NCBI RefSeq assembly: GCF_003347015.1
Contig: NZ_PNFB01000002.1
Location: 62,001-126,000, forward strand
Direction of reading: 5' to 3'
Source: Brachybacterium sp. YJGR34
GTDB lineage: Bacteria > Actinomycetota > Actinomycetes > Actinomycetales > Dermabacteraceae
DNA: 64,000 bases
Of the stretch, positions 50,178 through 58,751 are shown one piece after another (position 1 is the first letter of the stretch; the number at the start of each line of letters is the position of its first letter). A program made the translations under genes and the position numbers. The notes beneath the pieces are model-generated. The model was given only the letters and a program-made list of their open reading frames with translations, was not told where the DNA came from and made no database searches.

Positions 50178-51263
50178 TCAGGGCGGCGGGGCCCCGAGGG
50201 CGAAGGTGCCGCCCAGCAGGGAGATCACCGTGGGGATGATCCCCAGCACCACGAAGGCGGGAAGCAGCGCGAGACCCGTCGGCAGCACGAGGCGCACGCC
50301 GAGCTGTGCTGCCAGCACCTCGGACTCGCGAGCCCTGCCCCGCCGGGCGTCCCGCGCCGCGGTCCGCAGCACCCCGGCGAGGTCCGCCCCGGAGCGCTCG
50401 GCGAGGACCGCGGAGCGTCCCAGGGTCTCCAACGGGCCGGGCAGCTCCCGGGCGGCGAGGGCCGCGGGCATCCCGGCCGCCAGCGCCCCGGCCAGGCGGG
50501 CGAGGCGAGTGGCCTCCGGGCCCGGCGGGAGGGCCTCGGCGACGGCGCCGACGGACGGGCCGAGCGGCAGCCCGGACTCCAGCGCCCCCGCGATCAGCTC
50601 GAGGAGCAGCGAGGGATCCACACCCCGGCCCGCCGGAGGATCCGCGCGGCGGACGAGGCGGCGCATCCACCACCAGCCCAGCACGGTCAGCGCGCCGCCC
50701 GCGATCGCCAGGTGGCGGCCCACGCCGGAGCTGGTCAGCAGGTGCAGCGGATCGCCGCCCAGGAGGGCGCCGAGGCCGATCCCGGCCAGCGGCAGCACCA
50801 GCAGGATCCGAGCCGTCGAGCGCGGCCCGGCGAAGGCGCTGCGGCGGGCCTGTGCGGCGTCGTGCAGGTCGCGCAGGGCCTCGGCGAGGTTCTGCAGCAT
50901 GCCCGCCGTGGGCGCGCCGGTCCGTTCGCACACGGCCAGGACCGCCCCCAGCGCGTCGATGCCCGCCGTCCCCTGCAGGGAGCCCGTGGCGGCGCGGCGG
51001 GGATCGGCGCCCGCGGCGCCGGCGCGGGCGAGGTCGCGCAGCTCGCCGTCCGGCAGGGTGCCCGCGACCGCGCCCCAGGCCCGGCGGATGCCCGCCCCGG
51101 AGCCGATGACGGTGGCCAGCTCCTCCACCAAGCGAGCGAGCTCGAGCGGACCGGTCGCGGTGCGCCGGGCAGGACGGTCGGGCCGCGCGAGCGCGGGGCG
51201 TCGCATCGGCGGAGCGAGCACCCACGCCAGCAGCAGGGCCAGGGGCAGCAGGGCGAGGCTCAT
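50178..51263 (-). CDS. Fused TadB-TadC pilus platform protein
   Basis: A 361-residue membrane protein that contains two GspF/T2SSF units. The first (about 40-200) has RLVEELATVIGSGAGIRRAW and ends with two hydrophobic segments; the second (205-361) has LLLELIAGALESGLPLGPSV, a QLGVRLVLPTGLALLP helix and a final helix. Most Tad systems, including mycobacterial Rv3658c and Rv3657c, encode TadB and TadC separately; here they are one chain. They anchor the CpaF motor in the membrane. ATG at 51263 overlaps the cpaF stop. Confidence 0.85.
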   Translation of the reverse strand: MSLALLPLALLLAWVLAPPMRRPALARPDRPARRTATGPLELARLVEELATVIGSGAGIRRAWGAVAGTLPDGELRDLARAGAAGADPRRAATGSLQGTAGIDALGAVLAVCERTGAPTAGMLQNLAEALRDLHDAAQARRSAFAGPRSTARILLVLPLAGIGLGALLGGDPLHLLTSSGVGRHLAIAGGALTVLGWWWMRRLVRRADPPAGRGVDPSLLLELIAGALESGLPLGPSVGAVAEALPPGPEATRLARLAGALAAGMPAALAARELPGPLETLGRSAVLAERSGADLAGVLRTAARDARRGRARESEVLAAQLGVRLVLPTGLALLPAFVVLGIIPTVISLLGGTFALGAPPP

Positions 51264-52492
51264 GACGACCTCCGACCCGGTCCGCGGTCCCGGCGCGGCG
51301 CCCCGTCCCGCACGGCGGAGCGGTCCCGGTCGCGCAGCCGCGCGGCGAGCGCCGCGGCCCCGGGCCCCTCGAGCAGGCGCCCGCGGTCCGCGCGCAGCGC
51401 CGTCCGCGTGCGCAGAGCGCCGTCCGCATCCCGGTCCAGCAGCGCGATCTCCTCGAGGGCGCGGACGCCCTCGTGCCGCCCCAGGTGCACCACGACCTCG
51501 AGGGCGCTGGCCACCTGCGCCGCGAGCGCGCCGCGGTCCAGGCCGCCGAGCGCACCGAGCGCCTCGAGCCGGGCGGGGACATCGGCCGCGGTGTTCGCAT
51601 GGACGGTCCCGCAGCCGCCCTCGTGCCCGGTGTTCAGGGCCTGCAGCAGCTCCCGGATCTCACCGCCGCGGCACTCGCCCAGCACGATCCGGTCCGGCCG
51701 CATCCGCAGGCTCTGGCGCACCAGCGCGGTGAGGTCCACCTCGCCGGCGCCCTCGCTGTTGGCGTGCCGGGACTGCAGGTGGACCACGTGCGGGTGGTCG
51801 ACGGAGAGCTCGAGCACGTCCTCGACCACGACCAGCCGCTCGGCCGGCGCCGCCTCGCGCAGCATCGCCGCCAGCAGCGTCGACTTCCCGCTCCCCGTGC
51901 CGCCGGTGACGAGGAAGGGGACCCGGGCGCCGACGATCGCGGCGAGCACCCGACGGGAGTCCGGTCCGATCGCGCCCAGCTGCTCGAGGTCGTCGAGTCC
52001 CAGACGCCGGCGCGCGGGCAGACGCAGCGAGAGGATCGCCCCGCCCGGCGAGAGCGGAGGCAGCACGGCGTGCACGCGGATGCCCGAGGGAAGGTGGGCG
52101 TCGGCCCAGGGCACGGCGTCGTCCAGGCGCCGGCCTCCGGCGGTCGCGAGGCGGACGGCGAGATCGCGAGCCTGCGCCGGGGCGAGATGCAGCTCCGCGC
52201 GGTGCAGACCGTCGGCGTCGTCCACCCAGACGGCGCCGTCGTCGTTGACCAGCACGTCGGTCACCCCGGGGGCGACCAGCGGCTCGAGCGGCCCGAGTCC
52301 GTCGATGTGCTCGCGCAGCCGGGCGGTGAGCTCGAGCGTCGCCGAGGCCCCGAGCACCCGCCCCTGACCGCGCAGCACCCGCAGGACGCGCGGCACGTCC
52401 ACCGTGCCGGGCGAGCGGACCAGGTCCTCCCGCACCTGCTCCAGGAGGACGGGGAGGTCCGGCGTGCTCTCGGCCGCGGCCGGGGCGCTCAT
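51260..52492 (-). CDS. cpaF: Tad/Flp pilus assembly ATPase (CpaF/TadA)
   Basis: A 410-residue secretion ATPase of the VirB11/CpaF group. Walker A is GGTGSGKST with Lys203; RMRPDRIVLGECRGGE contains Walker B, and GHEGGCGTVHAN is the HIS box. It powers assembly and retraction of the pilus in this motor class. The ATG at 52492 overlaps the ssd stop by four bases. Confidence 0.93.
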   Translation of the reverse strand: MSAPAAAESTPDLPVLLEQVREDLVRSPGTVDVPRVLRVLRGQGRVLGASATLELTARLREHIDGLGPLEPLVAPGVTDVLVNDDGAVWVDDADGLHRAELHLAPAQARDLAVRLATAGGRRLDDAVPWADAHLPSGIRVHAVLPPLSPGGAILSLRLPARRRLGLDDLEQLGAIGPDSRRVLAAIVGARVPFLVTGGTGSGKSTLLAAMLREAAPAERLVVVEDVLELSVDHPHVVHLQSRHANSEGAGEVDLTALVRQSLRMRPDRIVLGECRGGEIRELLQALNTGHEGGCGTVHANTAADVPARLEALGALGGLDRGALAAQVASALEVVVHLGRHEGVRALEEIALLDRDADGALRTRTALRADRGRLLEGPGAAALAARLRDRDRSAVRDGAPRRDRGPGRRSS

Positions 52493-53658
52493 GACCCCGC
52501 CTCCTCGTGGAGCTGCGCGAGCAGCTCGCGTGCGGCTCGATCGGCGCCGCGGCGGCGCACGTCCAGCAGCGGCACCGCGCCCCGGGGACCGTCGCGGAAG
52601 GAGGCCGCGCACGGCAGCGCCAGGTCCTCGGCCACCTCGGCGGGGAGCAGCCCGCCGCGGCGCCGCACGGCGATGCGGGCGAGGCCCGCCGGCAGCTCCC
52701 ACGCCTCCAGCCGGCGCCCGGCCGCCCGCACCGCGTGATCGGTGGACGGGACCACGACCAGGAGCCGGTCGAGGTGCTCGAGAGCGGCGGGGACCAGGGA
52801 GGCGCCCAGATCCACCACCACGGTCCCGCCGCCGGGGCCCAGTGCCGCCAGCACGCGGGGCAGGTCCTGCGCATCGGGTGCACCGTGCTCACGGGCGACC
52901 AGGAGCGAGACCTCGTCGACCCGGGGCAGGGCGTCCCGCAGCGCCTCGCCGTCGTCGGGACCCAGCCGCGCCGTCTCCTCCCAGCCGATGCCGCGCGCGG
53001 CGGGGGCCTCGACGAGGAGATCGAGGCCCCCGCCGAGAGGATCGGCGTCCACGAGCACCACGGGACCGTGGCGGCGCCCGGCCGCCGCCAGGCGGGCGGC
53101 GAGGCTGGAGGCGCCGGCACCGCCGCAGCCGCCGGTCACGCCGAGCAGCAGCGAGGAGCCGCGCGGGCGGGCGAGGGCGGCGAGGCGGGAGAGCAGCTCC
53201 TCGGAGCCGCCGGGCAGGGGGAGGACAGCGAGCGCCCCGGCCTCGAGGGCGCACCGCCACAGGGCGGCCGGGACCACCTGCTCCGCGGTGACCACGAGCA
53301 GCGGCGAGCGCTCGGCGGCCGCCCGGGACGGGTCGGCGAGCAGCGCGTCGCCGTCCAGGACGGTGCACACGCTCGCCCCCGCCGCGGCGTCGACGCCGAG
53401 GTCGAGGCCGGCGGCCGTGGCATGGTCCCGCACCTGCTCCCGCAGGGGTCCGTCGGTCCCCGACCACCGCACCCGGGCGCGGACCGGGACCGGCGCCGCG
53501 GGCACGGCCCCGGACGGCGGGGCGGCGCCGGGGAAGGGAGAGCGACGGCGGCGCGGAGAGCTGCGGGGGTGCTCCTCGGGCTCGGTCGGGACCGAGGCGC
53601 CGGGCAGGCCGGGCACTGCCTCCACGGAGCGGCGGAGCGGAGCGGATGTGCTGGTCAT
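52489..53658 (-). CDS. ssd: Septum site-determining protein Ssd / CpaE-like
   Basis: A 389-residue protein related to MinD/CpaE. After a Pro/Arg-rich first 60 residues and a receiver-like domain, the ATPase-like core begins VTGGCGGAGASSLAARLA; the deviant P-loop lacks the signature lysine of MinD (KGGxGKT). VLVDADPLGGGLDLL is the switch region. In mycobacteria Ssd affects septum formation and stress responses, and its gene heads the tad operon; CpaE homologues localise pili. Here too it starts the operon (ATG at 53658) running away from the candidate RNA. Confidence 0.87.
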   Translation of the reverse strand: MTSTSAPLRRSVEAVPGLPGASVPTEPEEHPRSSPRRRRSPFPGAAPPSGAVPAAPVPVRARVRWSGTDGPLREQVRDHATAAGLDLGVDAAAGASVCTVLDGDALLADPSRAAAERSPLLVVTAEQVVPAALWRCALEAGALAVLPLPGGSEELLSRLAALARPRGSSLLLGVTGGCGGAGASSLAARLAAAGRRHGPVVLVDADPLGGGLDLLVEAPAARGIGWEETARLGPDDGEALRDALPRVDEVSLLVAREHGAPDAQDLPRVLAALGPGGGTVVVDLGASLVPAALEHLDRLLVVVPSTDHAVRAAGRRLEAWELPAGLARIAVRRRGGLLPAEVAEDLALPCAASFRDGPRGAVPLLDVRRRGADRAARELLAQLHEEAGS

Positions 53659-53757
53659 GCCGCCATCGTGGCCGGCCGACGGGGCCGCGCCCAGAGGCCC
53701 CCGAGCGCCTGTGGACGAGGGGACGGTGGGGAGGAACGGTCACCGGGTTCGCGGTGC

Positions 53758-53786
53758 TTGCGCCCCCGCTCTCAGGGGCGTAGTGT
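53758..53786 (+). promoter_or_regulatory. Promoter of the candidate 6S-like RNA
   Basis: TTGCGC at 53758-53763, a 17-base spacer and TAGTGT at 53781-53786. No start codon follows in leaderless position (the GTG overlaps the -10), and no open frame longer than about 23 codons begins after it. Confidence 0.65.
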
Positions 53787-53792
53787 GATCTG

Positions 53793-53957
53793 CACAACGA
53801 CGAATACCGGCATCGGAACCCACGTACGACTGGTCCCCGCAACGGACCGGCTGTGAGGCGTCGACAGCGCCACCGCAGCCAGTGAACGTGTACGCCTGAT
53901 CCCGATGCAGAGGGCTCGTCTGGAGCGGCGCCGCGACTGAACGCGACGCCGCTCCTT
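53793..53957 (+). ncRNA. Candidate 6S-like small RNA (Ms1/scr3559-type position)
   Basis: In the 351-base gap between ssd and the exonuclease gene, a promoter and a terminator delimit about 165 bases. Three stems pair outer to inner: GACGA (53799) with TCGTC (53916), GCATCGG (53810) with CCGATGC (53902), CGTAC (53823) with GTACG (53890), separated by unpaired bubbles; inside are hairpins GGTCC/GGACC and GGCTG/CAGCC enclosing GGCG/CGCC. A rod with internal loops next to ssd is where the RNA-polymerase-binding RNA Ms1 (Mycobacterium) and scr3559 (Streptomyces) lie, as I recall. Sequence homology was not tested, and it is shorter than Ms1. Confidence 0.6.
53922..53955 (+). terminator. Terminator of the candidate RNA, facing the exonuclease gene
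   Basis: GGAGCGGCG pairs with CGCCGCTCC, then after one mismatch CGCG pairs with CGCG around ACTGAA. Followed by TT. It lies 54 bases before the convergent exonuclease stop and may serve both. Confidence 0.7.
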
Positions 53958-54009
53958 CATGTCTGCCCCCGAGCGGCCGGCGTGCCGCACGCCGGGCTGC
54001 GTGGCGACC

Positions 54010-54810
54010 TCAGAGGTCGAGGTCCACCACCACCGGCGCATGGTCCGAGGCGCCCTTGCCCTTGCGCTCCTCGCGGTCGATGAAGGATCCCGTCACCGCG
54101 GACTGCACGGCGGGGGAGCCGAGCACGAAGTCGATGCGCATGCCCTCCTTCTTCGGGAAGCGCAGCGCCTGGTAGTCCCAGTAGGTGTAGACCCCGGGCC
54201 CGGGATGCTCGGGGCGCACCACGTCCGCATAGCCGGCGTCCACCACGGCGCGGAAGGCCGCGCGCTCCGGCTCGGTGACATGGGTCTTCCCCTCGAAGGC
54301 CGCCACGTCCCAGACGTCCTCGTCGAGCGGGGCGACGTTGAAGTCGCCCACGAGCATCGTGCGGGAGCCCGCGTCCTCGGCGAGCGCACGCGCGCCCTCG
54401 GCGCGCAGCGCCTCGAGCCAGCGCAGCTTGTAGGCGTAGTGGGGATGATCCAGCTCGCGCCCGTTGGGGATGTACAGCGACCAGATCCGCAGGCCCTCGC
54501 CGACCACGCCGCCGAGGGCGCGCGCCTCGACCACGCCGGTCCCGTCCTCCGGCCAGGCGGGCACCGCCGGCAGCTCGGTGCGCACGTCCTCGAGCCCCAC
54601 CCGCGAGATCAGCGCCACGCCGTTCCACTGGTTCAGCCCGTGCGCGGCCACCTCGTACCCGGCCTCCTGCAGCGCCGTGAGGTCCAGCTGGTCGGGTCGG
54701 GCCTTCGTCTCCTGCAGGGCGAGCACGTCGACCTCGTGACGCTCGAGGAAGGCGAGGACCCGATCCATCCGGGCCCGCAGGGAATTGATGTTCCAGGTCG
54801 CGATGCGCAT
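54010..54810 (-). CDS. xth: Exodeoxyribonuclease III
   Basis: A 266-residue AP endonuclease/3'-5' exonuclease of the ExoIII family. Conserved residues are Asn7 in TWNINS, Glu34 in LQETKA, GDFN in MLVGDFNVAP, and Asp256-His257 in SDHAPV. It removes abasic sites and 3' blocking groups from DNA. ATG at 54810 has TAGGAT seven bases upstream and no clear ribosome-binding site, consistent with a leaderless message. Confidence 0.92.
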   Translation of the reverse strand: MRIATWNINSLRARMDRVLAFLERHEVDVLALQETKARPDQLDLTALQEAGYEVAAHGLNQWNGVALISRVGLEDVRTELPAVPAWPEDGTGVVEARALGGVVGEGLRIWSLYIPNGRELDHPHYAYKLRWLEALRAEGARALAEDAGSRTMLVGDFNVAPLDEDVWDVAAFEGKTHVTEPERAAFRAVVDAGYADVVRPEHPGPGVYTYWDYQALRFPKKEGMRIDFVLGSPAVQSAVTGSFIDREERKGKGASDHAPVVVDLDL

Positions 54811-54817
54811 GTTCCCG

Positions 54818-54823
54818 ATCCTA
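54818..54823 (-). promoter_or_regulatory. -10 element of xth (leaderless geometry)
   Basis: On the minus strand TAGGAT is followed by seven bases and the ATG at 54810. Confidence 0.5.
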
Positions 54824-54873
54824 CGGGGACGCGCCGACGCGCGCCCAGGGCGGGAGCGCGGTCCGGACAGTCG

Positions 54874-54879
54874 TAAACT
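54874..54879 (+). promoter_or_regulatory. -10 element giving a leaderless mRNA for the SDR at 54886
   Basis: TAAACT ends six bases before the ATG at 54886. It is one of the best consensus matches in the window. Confidence 0.6.
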
Positions 54880-54885
54880 CGGTCC

Positions 54886-55737
54886 ATGACGCGTGCACTC
54901 GTCACCGGATCCACCTCCGGCCTGGGCCTCGAGTTCGCCTGGCAGCTGGCCGGGACCGGGCACGATCTCGTGCTGGTCTCGCGCGACGAGGACCGGCTGC
55001 AGGCGGTCGCCGAGCAGATCCGGGACGTCCACTCCGTCACGGTCGAGATCCTGCCCGCGGACCTCTCCGACCGCGAGCAGCTCGAGCGGGTCGCGATCCG
55101 CCTCACCGATCCCGTGGACCGGGTGAGCTTCCTGGTCAACAACGCCGGCTACGGGCTGCGCGGCGGCTTCCTCGACGTGGGCATCGCGGACCACGAGAAG
55201 CAGATGGACACCCTCATGCGCGCGGTGCTGGTGCTCTCCCACGCCGCAGCGCGCACCATGGTGCAGCGCCGCCGGGGCGCGATCCTCAACGTCAGCTCGC
55301 TCGCGGGCTACACCACCGCGGGGCCCTACTCCGCGTCCAAGAGCTGGGTCACGGTCTTCACCGAGTCGCTCGCGATGGAGCTCAAGGGCACCGGGGTCAC
55401 CGCCACGGCGCTCCTGCCCGGCTTCGTGCAGACCGAGTTCCACGAGCGGGCCGCCATGAGCATGGACGGCCTGCCCCGGATCACCTGGCTCAAGGCGCCG
55501 TACGTCGTGGAGCAGGCGCTCAAGGACACGGCCCGGGGCGCCGTGCTGTCCATCCCCTCCGTGAAGTACCGCACCGCCGGGGAGTTCTCCCGCATCGCCC
55601 CCCGGCCGCTGGTGCGCGCCATGACCTCTCCGAACTGGTACCACCGGATGCAGGTGAGGTCGGTGCAGCGCTCCCGTCGGAAGGCCTCCCGCCGCACCCT
55701 CAACGCCCCCTGGCAGGGGGAGGAGGACGAGGGCTGA
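54886..55737 (+). CDS. SDR oxidoreductase
   Basis: A 283-residue short-chain dehydrogenase with TGSTSGLG at 7-14, NNAG at 85-88, Ser near 138 and the catalytic Tyr148 and Lys152 in YSASK. It belongs to the DltE-like or YqjQ-like group of extended C-terminal SDRs, with a basic tail of about 40 residues (RSVQRSRRKASRR). Substrate unknown. It is transcribed from its own promoter and ends 60 bases before the pyrE gene. Confidence 0.87.
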   Translation: MTRALVTGSTSGLGLEFAWQLAGTGHDLVLVSRDEDRLQAVAEQIRDVHSVTVEILPADLSDREQLERVAIRLTDPVDRVSFLVNNAGYGLRGGFLDVGIADHEKQMDTLMRAVLVLSHAAARTMVQRRRGAILNVSSLAGYTTAGPYSASKSWVTVFTESLAMELKGTGVTATALLPGFVQTEFHERAAMSMDGLPRITWLKAPYVVEQALKDTARGAVLSIPSVKYRTAGEFSRIAPRPLVRAMTSPNWYHRMQVRSVQRSRRKASRRTLNAPWQGEEDEG

Positions 55738-55785
55738 GCGGGGAGGCCACCCCGGCGGCGGCCGCGGCGGGCGGGTGCCGTCCAG

Positions 55786-55791
55786 TACCCT
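55786..55791 (+). promoter_or_regulatory. -10 element giving a leaderless mRNA for pyrE
   Basis: TACCCT ends six bases before the ATG at 55798. The gene has no ribosome-binding site. Confidence 0.6.
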
Positions 55792-55797
55792 GAGCGC

Positions 55798-56397
55798 ATG
55801 TCTGCCGAGAGCATCGCGCCCGCCCTGTCCCTGCCCGTCGACGAGGCGCGCGAGCGACTGCGCGTGCTGATCCGCGACCTCGCCGTCGTGCGCGGGCAGG
55901 TCACCCTCTCCTCGGGCGCGGAGGCCGATCACTACGTGGACCTGCGCCGCATCACCCTCCACCACGAGGCCGCGCCGCTGGTGGGACGCGTGATGCTGGA
56001 CCTTCTGCAGCGCGAGGGCCTGGTGCCGGGCATCGCGGCCGTGGGCGGGCTGACGCTCGGCGCGGACCCCGTGGCCGCCTCGATCCTGCACGCCTCCGCG
56101 GCGGACCCGGCGAGCGAGGCTCTGGATGCCTTCGTGGTGCGCAAGGCGAACAAGGCCCACGGCCTCCAGCGCCGCATCGAGGGCCCCGAGGTCTCGGGCC
56201 GCCGCGTGGTCGCCGTCGAGGACACCTCCACCACCGGAGGCAGCGTCCTGACCGCCTGCGAGGCGCTCGCCGAGGCCGGCGCCCGGATCGACGCCGTCGC
56301 GGTCATCGTCCACCGCGCCGACGCCTCGAAGCAGGCGGTCGAGGCCGCCGGGCATCGCTACGTCTCCGCCTTCGACATCTCCGAGCTCGAGATCTGA
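55798..56397 (+). CDS. pyrE: Orotate phosphoribosyltransferase
   Basis: A 199-residue phosphoribosyltransferase that converts orotate and PRPP to OMP in pyrimidine synthesis. The PRPP-binding signature is VVAVEDTSTTGGS near 138-150; the catalytic loop has RKANKAHGLQRRIEG, and SGAEADHYVDLRR is the start of the orotate pocket. Length is usual for the actinobacterial form. The other pyr genes are not nearby. Confidence 0.92.
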   Translation: MSAESIAPALSLPVDEARERLRVLIRDLAVVRGQVTLSSGAEADHYVDLRRITLHHEAAPLVGRVMLDLLQREGLVPGIAAVGGLTLGADPVAASILHASAADPASEALDAFVVRKANKAHGLQRRIEGPEVSGRRVVAVEDTSTTGGSVLTACEALAEAGARIDAVAVIVHRADASKQAVEAAGHRYVSAFDISELEI

Positions 56398-56491
56398 GCC
56401 GAGCGTCCGTGCATCCCGTCGAGCACGCGGGCCGGCGGGGACCCGGCGCGCCGGAGCGCGCGTCCGCCGGGGCCGAGGCGGGACTCACCCG

Positions 56492-57136
56492 ATGAGCGAG
56501 GAGCGTCCCGCGGAGCCCCGCGCCGTCGGCGTGGGCCCCCATCCCGAGCCCTGGCCCGACGACCCGCGGCTGGATCCCGTGCTGCTCGCGGAGGGCGACC
56601 GCCGCAACGTCGAGGATCGCTTCCGGTACTGGCGGCGCGAGGCGATCGTCGCCGAGCTCGACACCCGCCGGCACGCGGTGCACATCGCGATCGAGAACCT
56701 CGAGCACGACGCCAACATCGGCTCGGTGGTGCGCACCGCGAACGCCTTCGCCGTCGGCGCCTTCCACATCGTGGGCCGGCGCCGCTGGAACCGTCGCGGC
56801 GCCATGGTCACCGACCGCTACCAGCACGAGATCCATCATCCCGATGCCGCGCACCTGCGGGCCTGGGCCCGCGAGCAGGGCCGTCCGCTGGTCGCGATCG
56901 ACCTGGTCGAGGGTGCCCTGCCCATCGAGCGCACGGCTCTGCCGGAGAACGCGCTGCTGGTGGTGGGCCAGGAGGGGCCGGGCCTCAGCGAGGAGCTGCT
57001 GGAGGCCGCGGACCTCGTCGTCGGCATCACCCAGTTCGGCTCCACCCGCTCGATCAACGTGGCCGCCGCGGCCGCGATCGCCCTGCACAGCTGGGTGCTC
57101 CAGCACGCGGAGATCCCCGAGGGCCCGCTGCGCTGA
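56492..57136 (+). CDS. TrmH/SpoU-family RNA 2'-O-methyltransferase
   Basis: A 214-residue SPOUT methyltransferase. Motif 1 is ENLEHDANIGSVVRTANAF, where the Asn and Arg are catalytic; motif 2 is VVGQEGPGLSEE and motif 3 ITQFGSTRSINVAAAAAIAL, which form the trefoil knot that binds SAM. A 60-residue N-terminal extension precedes it. It would methylate a ribose in tRNA or rRNA; the site is unknown. It lies downstream of pyrE by 94 bases. Confidence 0.9.
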   Translation: MSEERPAEPRAVGVGPHPEPWPDDPRLDPVLLAEGDRRNVEDRFRYWRREAIVAELDTRRHAVHIAIENLEHDANIGSVVRTANAFAVGAFHIVGRRRWNRRGAMVTDRYQHEIHHPDAAHLRAWAREQGRPLVAIDLVEGALPIERTALPENALLVVGQEGPGLSEELLEAADLVVGITQFGSTRSINVAAAAAIALHSWVLQHAEIPEGPLR

Positions 57137-57243
57137 GGCCGCTGTCCGCCCAGGGACCGCGGCCGCGGCATCTCCGCGCGCTGTGGGACAATGGCTCGGA
57201 TCGAACGACCTCGTGCGGCGCCTCCGCTCCGCCGGTCGTCTCT

Positions 57244-57249
57244 TACTCT
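57244..57249 (+). promoter_or_regulatory. -10 candidate upstream of the aldolase gene
   Basis: TACTCT, 22 bases before ATG 57272; an alternative GACAAT lies at 57187-57192. The ribosome-binding site AAGGAG at 57258-57263 shows that this highly expressed gene is not leaderless. Confidence 0.4.
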
Positions 57250-57271
57250 CTTCAGCGAAGGAGAATGCCAC

Positions 57272-58300
<1,029 letters not shown>

Positions 58301-58337
58301 GCGGCGGGCCCGCCTGAGCGCGGCCCCGTCTCAGCCC

Positions 58338-58367
58338 AGGACCCCGGAGCGTCGGCTCCGGGGTCCT
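58338..58367. terminator. Bidirectional 13-bp perfect hairpin between fbaA and the DUF2516 gene
   Basis: AGGACCCCGGAGC (58338-58350) pairs with GCTCCGGGGTCCT (58355-58367) around GTCG, between two converging stop codons. Confidence 0.8.
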
Positions 58368-58374
58368 GTCGCGT

Positions 58375-58692
58375 TCACCAGCGATGGCCCTGGGCGCGCC
58401 CCATCACCCGCTTGAGGGCCGGCAGCACGTCCGCCAGGAAGATGCCGGCGATGATGATCCCGCCCAGCATGAACAGCATCGAGCTGCCGCGGCCCACCGG
58501 GTAGGGGATCGAGAGGAAGCCCAGCAGCACGGCCACGCCCGTCAGCACGCCCCAGAACACCTTGCTGCGCTTGTCCGCGGCGGTGTAGGCGTCCGCCCGG
58601 AAGCGCAGGGCGTTGACGAGGGCCCAGACCTCGACGGCCAGGAGCGCCAGGGAGAGCACGAGGAAGATCCACATCTGGATGAGGGCGATCAT
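58375..58692 (-). CDS. DUF2516 family membrane protein
   Basis: A 105-residue protein with three hydrophobic segments: IALIQMWIFLVLSLALLAVE, VFWGVLTGVAVLLGFLSI and SSMLFMLGGIIIAGIFLADV, with the conserved polar loop FRADAYTAADKRSK between the first two. This is the DUF2516 pattern of actinobacteria; its function is unknown. ATG at 58692 sits six bases after a TATCCT -10, so the message is probably leaderless and separate from the FUSC-like gene. Confidence 0.85.
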   Translation of the reverse strand: MIALIQMWIFLVLSLALLAVEVWALVNALRFRADAYTAADKRSKVFWGVLTGVAVLLGFLSIPYPVGRGSSMLFMLGGIIIAGIFLADVLPALKRVMGRAQGHRW

Positions 58693-58698
58693 CCCCTC

Positions 58699-58704
58699 AG
58701 GATA
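58699..58704 (-). promoter_or_regulatory. -10 element giving a leaderless mRNA for the DUF2516 gene
   Basis: On the minus strand TATCCT is followed by six bases and ATG 58692. Confidence 0.6.
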
Positions 58705-58751
58705 CGGGCCGGCCCTGGGCACCGCCGGGATCGCCGCGGCGGCTGCCCCGC

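Noticed and set aside
53785-53856. 23-codon open frame (GTG at 53785) in the candidate RNA region
   Set aside because: The GTG overlaps the -10 element and there is no ribosome-binding site; paired stems run through the frame, which favours a structured RNA.
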